A stretch of 64,000 bases of DNA from NCBI RefSeq assembly GCF_050948175.1, contig NW_027490218.1:682001-746000 (forward strand), in the 5' to 3' direction. Origin of the DNA: Xylocopa sonorina (lineage: Eukaryota > Arthropoda > Insecta > Hymenoptera > Apidae). The notes beneath the pieces were generated by a model. It searched no databases and had not been told where the DNA came from. It saw only the letters and a program-made list of their open reading frames with translations. The number at the start of each line of letters is the position of its first letter. The first letter of the stretch is position 1. Shown one piece after another: positions 12,880-22,900 of this stretch. The position numbers were made by a program, and so were the translations under genes.

Positions 12880-14117
12880 TCATGATAAGATATAATATTC
12901 ATTGCGAAGTGTTACCTGCAGCTCGCGTACACTTTAAATGAATGTAAATGCGACACTTTCTAGCTAGAAAATATCGTTTGCAGATGTCTACGTATCGTAG
13001 CAATAGAGTTCTAATGCATCTTAAAACGAGATATCGCTTCTCATTTCTATGTTTCATGATAAGATATACTATTCGTTGCGAAGTGTTATGTAAACCTCGT
13101 CTACACTATAAAAGAATGTAAATGCCACACATCCTTGCTAGTAAATGCATTTCCCGATGTCTACGTATCGAATCAATGGAGTTCTAATGCTTCTTAAAAC
13201 GCGATATCGCATCTCATTTCTATGTTATAGGATAGGATACAATATTCATTGCGAAGTGTTATGTATACCTCGTCTACACTACAAACGTATGTAAATGCCA
13301 CACTTCCTTGCTAGGAAATGCGTTTCCAGATGTCTACGTATCGAAGCAATAGAGTTGTAGTGCTGCTTAAAACGCGATATCGCATCTCATATCTATGTTT
13401 CATGATATGACATAATATTCATTGTAGAGTGTTATGTATACCTCGTCTACACATCAAAGGAATGTAAATGCCACAATTCCTTGCTAGGAAATGCGTTTCC
13501 AGATGTCTACGTATCGAAGCAATAGATTTCTAATGCTTCTATTAACGAGATATAACATCTCAGTTCTATGTTTTACGATACGGTATAATATTAATTGCGA
13601 AGTGTTATGTATACCTTGTCTACACTTCAAAATAATGTAATTGCCGCACTTCCTTGTATACCTCGTTTGCAGTTCAACAGATTCTAAATGCCGAACTTCC
13701 TTGCTAGGAAATAGCGTTTTCAGATATCTACGTATCGAAGCTATAAAGTTCTAATGCTTCTTAAAACGCGATATCACAATTCATTTCTATGTCTCATGAT
13801 AGGATATAATATTCCTAGCGAAGTGTTATGTATACCTCGTCTGCACTTCAAAAGAATGTAATTGCCACACTTCCTTGCTAGGAAATGCATTTCCAGATGT
13901 CTACATATCGAAAAAATGGAGATCTAATGCTTCTTAATACTCGATACCGCATCTCATTTCTATGTTTCATGGTAAGATATAATATTCATCGGGACGTGTT
14001 GCATACATCGTCTACACTTCAAACGAATGAAAATGCCACGCATCCTTGCTAGGAAATGCGTTTCCAGATGTCTCCGTATCGAAGCAATGTATTTCTATTG
14101 CTTCTTAAAAGGCGATA
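12880..14117 (+). repeat. Decayed edge of block A with edge-subfamily monomers
   Basis: The last seven or so monomers before island X1 are divergent, with small deletions. Many show ctcgtctacac where core monomers have ctcgtattcac, gaagcaat where the core has tagcaat, and a shortened ggaaatgcgtttccag in place of ggaaatagcgtttgcag (near 13313-13330, 13490 and 14053). The final monomer is cut right after the palindrome centre (ggcgatatcg, 14111-14120), where island sequence begins. Confidence 0.85.
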
Positions 14118-14191
14118 TCGAAGTTTCAAGGGTTGTTCCGCCCCAGGGTTCCCGGGGTCGTGTAGTCTATCCCTTTGCTACTTTCTGAGCA
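14118..14191 (+). mobile_element. Truncated 3' end of an LTR
   Basis: These 74 bp match the last 74 bp of the LTR at 34128-34719, ending ttctgagca just before the primer-binding-site-like motif. The rest of the LTR is missing here; the satellite monomer is joined directly to the LTR remnant. Confidence 0.6.
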
Positions 14192-14193
14192 GC

Positions 14194-14205
14194 TGGTGCC
14201 CAAGA
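14194..14205 (+). promoter_or_regulatory. Primer-binding-site-like motif, mutated copy
   Basis: Reads tggtgcccaaga two bases after the LTR end. The X2 counterpart reads tggcgcccaaga, whose first ten bases fit the complement of a tRNA-Lys 3' end, as used by gypsy-type retrotransposons and several retroviruses. The c-to-t change lowers the match in this copy. Low complexity and short length leave room for coincidence. Confidence 0.5.
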
Positions 14206-14399
14206 AAAGTTGTACGTGAGCGGATACCTTGGAACGATAGATCGCTTTAGATTAAAGTACGTTTTACACCTTAAAGCATTTAGATAATTAACCCCTTCGA
14301 GTTTCCCTGACTTACTATATATAGGTTTCCGTCACAACTAATAGGAACCATAACTTTACATAGATATATAGAACACACATAGTTTTAAACGTAGAATTG

Positions 14400-14535
14400 A
14401 GAATTTGAGAACTTACTTTGAAACGTTAGTAGTGAGGAATTCCATCGGATTTCATAGAAATTCAGAACTTACTTGCTATGAAACATAGGCAGATAAGGGC
14501 CATCGCGTTGCTTAGAACTTTAGAACTTGCTTACT
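14400..14535 (-). repeat. Possible decayed satellite remnant inside X1
   Basis: The segment gaaacatag..gcagataagggccatcgcgttgcttagaac (about 14480-14525) lines up with the reversed satellite run gaaacatagaaatgagatgc then atatcgcgttttaagaagca and ttagaactctattgc. An upstream part (ctttgaaacgttagtag..) looks like a second, worse copy. X2 shares it, so it predates the X duplication. The alignment is by eye and chance resemblance in AT-rich DNA is possible. Confidence 0.4.
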
Positions 14536-15265
14536 TCAACAAAGATTTCTATTGGCTTCGTCCGTTCTTTTAGAAGAGTTTTTGATAAACCACATACTTT
14601 TCACGCTTCTGATATCTTTGAAAGTTCGCGAGATGTAATCGTTTAAGTTTTAAAATGATTACTTAGTGTGGATTATTATTTAGTAACTCGCTCATAAACG
14701 AGTCTGCATAGGATTTAATCCATAAGTTTTTAAGCCTGGAATTTATGCAGTTATTTGTTATTCACTTATTGCTTAAACGACGAAGATTCTGACCACTTCA
14801 AAATGGTTGACTTTCATCAATTTTCTTAAAAATTGAAATACTGCCCAACTGCTTGCATTAAAGACTGTAATTAAAGCTTTCGAAACATTTTACCTCTTAT
14901 AGATGAATTCTGGAATTGAAATTGAATGTTTGACTTCTCTAACTCCAGTTTAGACATCTTTCTATTGGAATGTTCAAGTATTTTTCATATTCGTAATTAT
15001 TAAAAATGTTTTACTTGATTATTTTATTTAATATTTAGAATTTTCTGAGAAATATTATTTATCGTAATGAACTATATAATTGCAATTATAATTCTTTATG
15101 AAATAATAATAACAGAAAGGTATGTATCCATTCTTGTAGTTTTGTAAAGAGTATCTAATCTTACTATCTAAAATGAAACATTGAGATCTGTTTACAATCT
15201 AATGGAATTTAATTACCTTTTGATTCAAATTCACAATGATAATCTTCCATAGTTCAACAATTTTG

Positions 15266-15293
15266 TGAGCTGTCCTCAGGAATCCGCAGCTCA
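15266..15293. promoter_or_regulatory. 7-bp inverted repeat just upstream of a TATA-like motif
   Basis: tgagctg at 15266-15272 and its exact reverse complement cagctca at 15287-15293 enclose 14 bp. Six bases further lies tataaaa (15299-15305). X2 keeps both arms at 35800-35806 and 35821-35827. It could be a paired protein-binding site or a short RNA hairpin. No factor is assigned. Confidence 0.35.
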
Positions 15294-15304
15294 GTACTTA
15301 TAAA

Positions 15305-15397
15305 ATGAACGACACAAAGAACAGCCTAACCAAACGTATTCGAACCGATTTTTCAATACTAATCTTATCATGTTTAACTTATGCTGCAAACTATTGA
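15305..15397 (+). CDS. 30-codon ORF, unknown
   Basis: A short ORF starting MNDTKNSLTKRIRTDF and ending in a small hydrophobic patch (SILILSCLTYAANY). Its ATG overlaps the last base of the TATA-like tataaaa, so that TATA cannot serve this start codon. Between X1 and X2 (35839-35931) I count two base differences, both synonymous (acc/act, gca/gcc). Two changes are too few to prove constraint. A second ATG in another frame (15370) opens MFNLCCKLLKCPSKSVYSQ, stopping at 15429, only nine bases before a strong 5' splice-like site (gtaagt at 15438). I do not recognise either peptide. They may be leader ORFs or noise. Confidence 0.25.
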   Translation: MNDTKNSLTKRIRTDFSILILSCLTYAANY

Positions 15398-15437
15398 AAT
15401 GCCCTTCGAAAAGTGTTTATTCACAGTGAAGTAAACG

Positions 15438-15553
15438 GTAAGTATTACGCCTTCCACCACTGTTTACAATACGTATGTTTCATTTACTATCAAAACCGTG
15501 AGTATTATCGCCTTTCTTTACTTTTTGTAACCTTCAATGCCTTCATGTTACAG
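15438..15553 (+). other. Intron-like interval (116 bp)
   Basis: Starts with g/gtaagt, the consensus 5' splice site, and ends catgttacag, an acceptable 3' site with a pyrimidine-containing stretch upstream (tttctttactttttgtaacc). The size is typical of short arthropod introns. X2 keeps both sites at 35972-36087 with the same length. If real, the X gene is split and did not arise as a simple retrocopy. No transcript evidence is available here. Confidence 0.45.
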
Positions 15554-15628
15554 ATCGTTAAACTTGCTTTAAAATGCTCTATCGTATGACGGAAGAATGG
15601 ACATACCAATTCATTTTAAAAAATGAAG
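15554..15628 (+). other. Possible 75-bp internal exon
   Basis: Bounded by the acag acceptor at 15550-15553 and a gaag/gtaacc donor-like site at 15629. Its length is a multiple of three. The reading frame across it in X1 includes an in-frame ATG at 15574, giving an 82-codon ORF that reads on through the candidate donor. The X2 equivalent (36088-36163) has an extra a in the run before atgaag, which shifts the frame, so a conserved product across the junction is doubtful. Confidence 0.25.
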
Positions 15629-15794
15629 GTAACCTTCACATGTCCAACATAACTCCACTTACAAAAAAACTATTTTCATCAACGGATGGCCCCTTTGTAC
15701 TATGCAATTTTATATTAGCAAAAACTTCTATGAAACTTATAGTTTCGTGGATATCTGAGGTGCTAATTATTACTGCCCCACCCTGTATATTGTT

Positions 15795-16094
15795 ATGGAT
15801 GTGTCCAACAAGGCAACGATGAACAGAGTTAAATTTAATATTATGATGTTTATTATTTTACTTATAGTATATTTGCTTTTCTGGAATTTTGCCAAAAAAC
15901 AATGTTCACGATGTCGACAGATGAATATATTTTCCTTAGAATTACAAGAGCCAACAATTTCGAAAGTAGAATATTACTTTACTTCGCTAACCGAATCATT
16001 GCGAACGTTAAGTAAAGTGCGTGCCTCTCAAAACAGTCAGATGCAAATTACGATACAACGTTTCCAAGAAATGGTACGTGCCACTGTTTTTTAA
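15795..16094 (+). pseudogene. Single-pass membrane protein fragment, X1 copy
   Basis: A 99-codon ORF. Residues 14-32 (FNIMMFIILLIVYLLFWNF) form a clear hydrophobic segment with basic flanks (NRVK before, AKK after), followed by a C-x-x-C pair (CSRC, 37-40) and a polar region with coil-forming propensity (about 55-92). A methionine at residue 9 is an alternative start. The segment ..CAAGAAATG/GTACGT near 16072 looks like a 5' splice site, so the natural exon probably ends there and the last residues (VRATVF) are intron read-through. A membrane anchor plus coiled coil is common to many unrelated families; I do not recognise this one. All seven differences from the X2 copy change the amino acid, and the downstream part carries a stop, so I call it a pseudogene, with low certainty. 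Confidence 0.35.
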
Positions 16095-16180
16095 TTTCCG
16101 TTTATTTAATCAAAGGAAATTTAATTGAAATATCCGCAAAATTTGAGGACAAAAAGTTATTGTAATTTTACGCAACATAT

Positions 16181-16315
16181 ATGATGGTGATAAAGGATAA
16201 GTATACGGAACTGAAAATGGAAAGTAGCGAGCAGAAAAAGAAACTGATGGAGCTACAAAGTAGATTGATACATCCGTCAAATGATGATTCTAGGTTAATA
16301 AAATCTGTTAATTAA
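16181..16315 (+). pseudogene. Coiled-coil-like exon of the X gene, stopped in X1
   Basis: This frame encodes a charged, helix-prone segment (KDKYTELKMESSEQKKKLME) that would continue the coil begun in the upstream ORF if joined by splicing. A 3' splice-like site may lie at gataaag/gataag near 16195. The frame ends at taa 16313-16315, where X2 has caa and reads on for 77 more codons. Everything after the stop in X1 is therefore broken relative to X2. Whether the longer X2 tail was ever coding is unclear, since it is rich in aromatic and cysteine residues with no motif I know. Confidence 0.3.
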
Positions 16316-16725
16316 AGAACTATTGCAAAAATCAAGTATAATCAATATTACTTCTGCTCAAAGGCTATAATAGAATTGGACCGAAATGGATACAAAACAG
16401 GCAATTATATCTATACGTTCTATTCTATGCAAAGGCAAATATTTCAAAGAGAAAAGATGTGTTACTTACAAATTACTTATGTTCCCAGATATCTCACTAA
16501 TTCAGGCTTCTTGTCTTGCAGAACTTATCATTCATGTAACATGTAAAGGGGTCGAAGAATAGTAAAAGATTTTTATATTTCATAGCCTCACTTGATACGT
16601 CGATTGGATCACGTAAAATATCGGACATTAATTGCATCTACATCTTCAGACCTTAAATATATAATTGCAACAACATATTTAATAGCGTTTTAATAACATT
16701 TTTCTAATTGTTTATATCTATGTCT

Positions 16726-16731
16726 AATAAA
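16726..16731 (+). terminator. Polyadenylation-signal-like AATAAA
   Basis: Consensus hexamer about 410 bp downstream of the last X ORF, in an AT-rich stretch; X2 has the same at 37260-37265. AATAAA is frequent by chance at this composition. Confidence 0.25.
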
Positions 16732-17394
16732 TATATATTAATCGAATAAGTTGCTTTACCAAAGAATAAAAGTATCTGAGGCTTACAAATCGGAGCATTA
16801 CATAACAAACGTGCATCACATATATAATATTACATGTAACAAAAGATGAAGACCAAAAAGATCGTACATAAGTTAAATCCACAATGCGATCATAGAGATA
16901 CAGAAACGGCAAAAATTCCAAACAATAATTTAAAAAATTCAAAAAGGGGGAGTGAAAATCCATCTCCTTGACGATGATAAGGAACAAGTCTGCCTCATGC
17001 ACTACAATATCCCAAACAGCCAGCGATTGGCACGCCAATGACAACGGATGGAAGGAATTCCGTGACAGAACTGTGCTAACAAAGTGCTCCTACTCAGCTT
17101 TCGAAATGGCATACTGTTAGTACTGGAGCGGCATTCGTATCACGGCACTATTAAAGCACCGAGATATAGCACACGGGCTACACGGCCGTGACAAAGACGC
17201 TATCAGCTCACCATAGCTACACGCGTGGTTGTGGCGTGGGCTGACATTTACTAATGGGGAAGCTGTTTCCATAAAAATTATAAGCAAATATGAAAAATGA
17301 CTATACTGTGCAATTTATTTATTTTGATTCCAATTTAGATACACCGGCACAAAACAAAGATATAAGAACTCGATTTTATTATTTTCTATAAACT

Positions 17395-17672
17395 AGCTCG
17401 ATAGGGCGATTTTTTCCATAAAGTCAATAATTACATTGTCATAAAAATATATACACTTATTTTATATACATTTTCTTCAATTTATTGTTACAAATTCATG
17501 CAATTGAGAGTTACATTATATACGATGACAGCATGTTATTTCAAAAACTACACAAGGCGAAGTTAGGGACGCAACAGCATGAATTTTTATTTTATAAGTA
17601 ATATTTTTTTTATAAATAATATTTTTAGTCTATGATGGATTGAAAGAAATATATACGACTCGCTCAATAATT
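17395..17672. other. 278-bp segment present in X1 only
   Basis: X1 and X2 match up to tctataaact (17394, partner 37930) and again from ataaatatag (17673, partner 37931). The intervening AT-rich 278 bp has no counterpart in X2. Its ends are weakly similar (aactagctcgat and gactcgctcaat), which fits loss from X2 between short repeats or a small insertion in X1. No transposon terminal repeat or ORF is evident. Confidence 0.7.
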
Positions 17673-18149
17673 ATAAATATAGGAAAACGACCATCAAAAT
17701 GTCTATCAATACATGTCTATGAAACATAGAAATGGGATGCGATATCGCGTTTTAAGGAGCGTTAGAACTCTATTGCTTCGATACGTAGAGATCTGCAGAC
17801 GCTATTTCCCAGCAAGGAAGTGTCGCATTTATGTCCATTTGAAGTGTATGCGAGGTATAAGTGACACTTCGCAAAGAATATTAAATCTTATCATGAAACC
17901 TAGAAACGAGATGCGATATCGCGTTTTGAGAAGCATTATAACTCTATTGCTTCGATACGTTGAAGTCTGCAAGCGCTATTTCCTAGCAAGGAAGTGTCGC
18001 ATTTACATTCAGTTGAAGTCTATGCGAGGTATACATGACACATCGCGATGAATATTGTATCTTATCATGAAACATAGAAATGAGATGCGATATCGCGATT
18101 TAAGAAGTATTAGAACTCTATTGCTTCGATACGTAGACATCTGGTAACG

Positions 18150-18960
18150 CTGTTTCCTAGAAGGGATGTGTCGCATTTTCATTCATTTGAAGTGTAGACG
18201 AGGATTACAGAACACTTCGCAATGGATATTATATCTTACCATGAAACCTAGAAATGAGATGCGATATCGCGTTTTAAGAAGCTTTAGAAACCTATTGCTT
18301 CGATACGTCGACATCTGCAACCGCTACTTCCTACCAAGGAAGTGTCGCATTTACATTCTTTTGAAGTGAATGCGAGGTATACATGACACTTCGCAATGAA
18401 TGTTACATCTTATCATGAAACATAGAAATCAGATGCGATATCGCGTTTTAGGAAACATTAGAACTCTATTACTACGATACGTAGACATCTGCAAACGCTA
18501 TTTCCTGGCAAGGAAGTGTCGCATTTACATTCATTTGAAGTGTAGACGAGGAATACACAATACTTCGCAATGGATATTATTTCTTAGCAAGGACGTGCGG
18601 CATATATATTCCTGTGAAGTGCAGACTAGGTATACCTAACACTTCGCAGTGGATATTACATACTATCATGAAACATAGAATTGATATGCGATATCGCGTA
18701 TAAAGAAGCATTACAACTCCATTGCTTCGATACGAAGACATCTGGAAACGCATTTCCGAGCAAGGTAGTGTGGCATTTACATTCTTGTGAGGTGTAGACG
18801 AGGTATACATAACACTTGGCAATGAATATTATATCTTCGCATGGAACATAGAAATGAGATGCGACATCGCGTTCTATGAAGCATTACAATTCCATTGCTT
18901 GGATACGTAGACATCTGGAAATGCCATTTCCTACCAAGGAAGTGTGACATTTACATTCCT
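18150..18960 (-). repeat. Edge-subfamily monomers in block B
   Basis: Monomers carry gtagacgagg (reverse of cctcgtctac) at about 18190, 18535 and 18795, and the shortened ggaaacgcatttcc near 18743, the same variants that mark the other X-proximal array ends. One unit near 18590-18640 is rearranged, with the cctagcaaggacgtgcggc segment following directly on the attatttct part. Confidence 0.75.
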
Positions 18961-19859
18961 TTGAAGTGAATACGAGGTATAAGTGACACTTCGCAATGAA
19001 TAATAGATCTTATCATAAAACATAGAAATGAGATGCGATATCCCGTTTTAAGAAGCATTAGAACTCTATTGCTAGGATACGTAGAACATTCAAACGCTAT
19101 TTCCTAGCAAGGAAGTATCACATTTACATTCATTTGAAGTGAATACGAGGTATAAGTGAGACTTCGCAATGAATAATAGATCTTATCATGAAAGATAGAA
19201 ATGATATGCGATATCGTGTTTTAAGAAGCTTTAGAACTCTATTGCTTCGATACGTAGACAATTGCAAACGCTATCACCTAGCAAGGAAGTGTCGCATTCA
19301 CATTCTTTAGATGAGAATACAAGGAATACATGACACTTCGCAATGAATATTATATCTTGTCATGAAACATAGAAATGAGATGCGATATCCCGTTTCAAGA
19401 AGTAATAGAACTCTATTGCTACGGTACGGAGACATCTGCAAACGCTATTTGCTAGCAAGGAAGTGTCGCATTTACATTCTGTTGAAGTGAATACGAGGTA
19501 TACAAGACACTTCGGAATGGATATTATATCTTATCATGAATCATAGAAATGAGATGCGATATCGCGTTTTAAGAAGCATTAGAAAACTATTACTTCGATA
19601 CGTAGACATCTGCAAACGCTATTTCCTAGCAAGGAAGTGTCACATTTACATTCTTTTGAAGTGAATAGGAGGCATACATGACACTTCGCAATGAATATTA
19701 TATCTTATCATGAAACTTAGAAAAGAGACGCGATATCGCGTTTCAAGAAGTGTCAGAACACTATCTCTACGATACGAAGACAACTGCAAACGCCATTTTC
19801 TAGCAAGGAAGTCTCGCATTTACATTCTTTTGATGTGAATACGAGGTATACATGTCACT

Positions 19860-19970
19860 TCGGAATGGATATTATCGTGTTCTTAGAAGCTTTAGAACTC
19901 TATTGCTTCGATACCTAGACATTTGCAAACGCTATTACCTAGCAAGGAAGTCTTTACATTCTTTAGATGT
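19860..19970 (-). repeat. Internally deleted satellite monomer
   Basis: At about 19870 the monomer jumps from ggatattat to cgtgttcttagaagc, lacking roughly 36 bp (the region normally holding cttatcatgaaacatagaaa and the palindrome half). At about 19950 it also lacks gtgtcgca between ggaagt and tttacattc. These account for the 656-bp instead of 696-bp spacing between the tcttgtcatg variants at 19355 and 20011. Confidence 0.75.
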
Positions 19971-22900
19971 GAATACGAGGAATACATGAAACTTCGCAAT
20001 GAATATTATATCTTGTCATGAAACATAGAAATGAGATGCGATATACCGTTCTAAGATGTAATAGAACTCTATTGCTTCGGTACGGAGACATCTGCAAACG
20101 CTATTTCCTAGCAAGGAAGTGTCGCATTTACATTCATTTGAAGTGAATACGAGGTATAAGTGACACATCGCAATTAATAATAGATCTTATCATGAAAAAT
20201 AGAAATGAGATGCGATATCGTGTTTTAAGAAGCTTTAGAACTCTATTGCTTCGATACGTAGACATTTGCAACCGCTATTACATAGCAAGGAAGTGTCGCA
20301 TTTACATTCTTTACATGTGAGTACGAGGAATACATGACACTTCGCAATGAATATTATATCTTGTCATGAAACATAGAAATGAGATGCGATATACCGTTTT
20401 AAGAAGTGATAGAACTCTATTGCTTCGGTACGGAGACATCTGCAAACGCTATATCTCCTAGCAAGGAAGTGTCGCATTTACATTCTTTTGAAGCGAATAC
20501 GAGGTATACATGACACTTCGGAATGGATATTATATCTTATCATGGAACATAGAAATGAGATGCGATATCGCGTTTTAAGAAGCATTAGAGCACTATTGCC
20601 TCGATACGTAGACATCTGCAAACGCTATTTCCTAGCAAGGAAGTGTCGCATTTACATTCATTTGAAGTGAATACGAGGTATACATGACACTCCGGAATGG
20701 ATATTATATCTTATCATGAAACATAGAAATGGGATGCGATATCGCGTTTTAAGAAGCATTAGAGCACTATTGCCTGGATACGTAGACATCTGCAAACGCT
20801 ATTTCCTAGCAAGGAAGTGTCGCATTTACATTCATTTGAAGTGAATACGAGGTATAAGTGCCACTTTGCAATGAATATTATATCTTATCATGAAACATAA
20901 ATATGAGATGCGATATCGCGTTTTAAGAAGTGTCAGAACTCCATTTCTACGATATGAAGACACCTGCAAACGCTATTTCCTAGCAAGGAAGTGTCGCATT
21001 TACATTCTTTTGAAGTGAATACGTGGTATATATGACATTTCGCAATGGATATTATGTCTTATCATGAAACATGGAAATAAGATGCGACATCACGTTTTAA
21101 GAAGCATTAGAACGCTATTCCTTGGATACGTAGACATTTGCAAACGCTATTACCTAGCAAGGAAGTGTCGCATTTACATTCATTTGAAGTGAATACGGGG
21201 AATATGAGACACTTCGCAATGGATATTATATCTTATCATGAAACATAGAAATGAGATGCGATATCGCGTTTTAAGAAGCATTAGAGCACTATTGCCTCGA
21301 TACGTAGACATTTGCAAATGCAATTTCCTAGCAAGGAAGTGTCGCATTTACATTCATTTGAAGTGAATACGTGGTATAAGTGACACTTCGCAATGAATAT
21401 TATATCTTATCATGAAACATTGAAATGAGACGCGATATGGCGCTTTAAAAGGCATTAGTACGCTATAGCTGCGATACGTGGATATCTGAATACGCTATTT
21501 CCTAGCAATGAAGTGTCGCATTTACATTCGTTTGGAGTGAATACGAGGTATACATGACACTTCGCAATGAATATTATTTCTTATCATGAAGCATAGAAAT
21601 GTGATGCGGTATCGCGTTTTGAGAAGCATTAGAGCGCTATTGCTACGATACGTAGACATCTGCAAACGCTATTTCCTAGCAAGCAATAGTCGCATTTACA
21701 TTCCTTTGAAGTGAATACGAGGTATGCATGACACTTCGCAATAAATATTGTATCTTATGGTGAAACATAGAAGTGAGATGCGATATCGCGTTTTAAGAAG
21801 CATTAGAAGCCTATTGCCTGGATGCGGAGATATCTGCAAACGCTGTTTCCTAGCATGGAAATGTCGCATGTACATTCTTTTGAAGTGAATTCGAGGTATA
21901 CATGACACTTCGGGATGAATATTATAACTTCTCACGAGACATAGAAATGAGATGCGATATCGCGATCTAAGAAGCATTCGAACTCTATTGCTACGATACG
22001 TAGGCATCTGCAAACACAATTTCCTAGCAAGGAATAGTCGCATTTACATTCTTTTGAAGTGAATACGAGGTATACATGACACTTCGCAATAAATATTATA
22101 TCTTATCACGAAACATAGAAATAAAATGCGACATCTCGTTTTAAGAAGCATTAGAACCCTATTGCCTGGATGCGGAGATATCTGCAAACGCTGTTTCCTA
22201 GCATGGAAGTGTCGCATTTACATTCTTTTGAAGTGAATTCGAGATATACATGATACTTCGGAATGAATATTATAACTTATCACGAGACATAGAAATGAGA
22301 TGCGATATCGCGATCTAAGAAGCACACGAACTCTATTGCTACGATACGTAGACATCTGCAAACGCTATTTCCTAGCATGGAAGTGTCGCATTTACATTCT
22401 TTTGATGTGAATTCGAGGTATACATGACACTTCGGATTGAATATTACAACTTATCACGAAACATACAAATGAGATGCAATATCGCGGTTTAAGTAGCATT
22501 AGAACTCTATTGCTACGATACGTAGACATCTGCAAACGCTATTTCCTAGCAAGGAATAGTCGCATTTACATTCTTTTGAAGTGAATACGAGGTATACATG
22601 ACACTTCGCAATAAATATTGTATCTTATGGTGAAACATAGAAGTGAGATGCGATATCGCATTTTAAGGAGCATTAGAACCATATTGCCTGTATGCAGAGA
22701 TATCTGCAAACGCTGTTTTCTAGCATGGAAGTGTCGCATTTACATTCTTTTGAAGTAAATTCGAGGTATACATGACACTTCGGAATGAATATTATAACTT
22801 ATCACGAGACATAGAAATGAGATGCGATATCGCGATCTAAAAAGCAATCGAACTCTATTGCTACGATACTTAGACATCTGCAAACGCTATTTCCTAGCAA

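Larger units (their letters stand above)
1..14117 (+). repeat. Satellite block A: 174-bp tandem monomers, forward orientation
   Basis: About 81 head-to-tail copies of a 174-bp monomer. The phase is visible from the recurring tatgtttc..gataagatataatattcatt segment, which starts near 1, 175 and 349. Landmarks inside each monomer, in order, are gataagatataatattcatt, gtatacctcgtattcacttc, gaatgtaaatgcgacacttc, the dyad ttccttgctaggaa, gcagatgtctacgtatcgta, gcaatagagttctaatgctt, and the 10-bp palindrome gcgatatcgc. Copies in the first 9.6 kb form long, nearly identical multi-monomer duplications. Copies from about 9640 on differ more from one another, and those after about 12900 are decayed. No stretch here looks like a gene; the short ORFs are satellite read-through. 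A centromeric or pericentromeric role is an inference from the array structure only. Confidence 0.97.
14118..17710 (+). other. Island X1: non-satellite segment, duplicated at 34646-37968
   Basis: About 3.6 kb without intact satellite, nearly identical to X2 in island 3, in the same orientation. The match runs from tcgaagtttcaaggg (14118, partner 34646) to gtctatcaat (17710, partner 37968). In order it holds the 3' end of an LTR, a primer-binding-site-like motif, a leader with decayed satellite traces, an AT-rich stretch (about 14560-15240) with no recognisable coding content, a promoter-like TATA motif, a small split gene-like region (15305-16330), and an AT-rich downstream region with AATAAA at 16726. 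Positions 17045-17394 hold a mixed-composition sequence that I cannot identify. Confidence 0.85.

Noticed and set aside
1..14117. CRISPR array
   Set aside because: The whole 174-bp unit is repeated without unique spacers, far from repeat-spacer sizes.
16724..17044. Minus-strand ORF with hydrophobic residues, also at 37259-37534
   Set aside because: AT-rich sequence downstream of the X ORFs; the N-terminal frame is not kept between X1 and X2 because of a small indel near 37482.
17713..22043. ORFs of 60-115 codons in block B and similar ones elsewhere in the satellite
   Set aside because: They repeat with the monomer, arise in either strand, share no codon-like conservation, and exist because 174 is a multiple of three.
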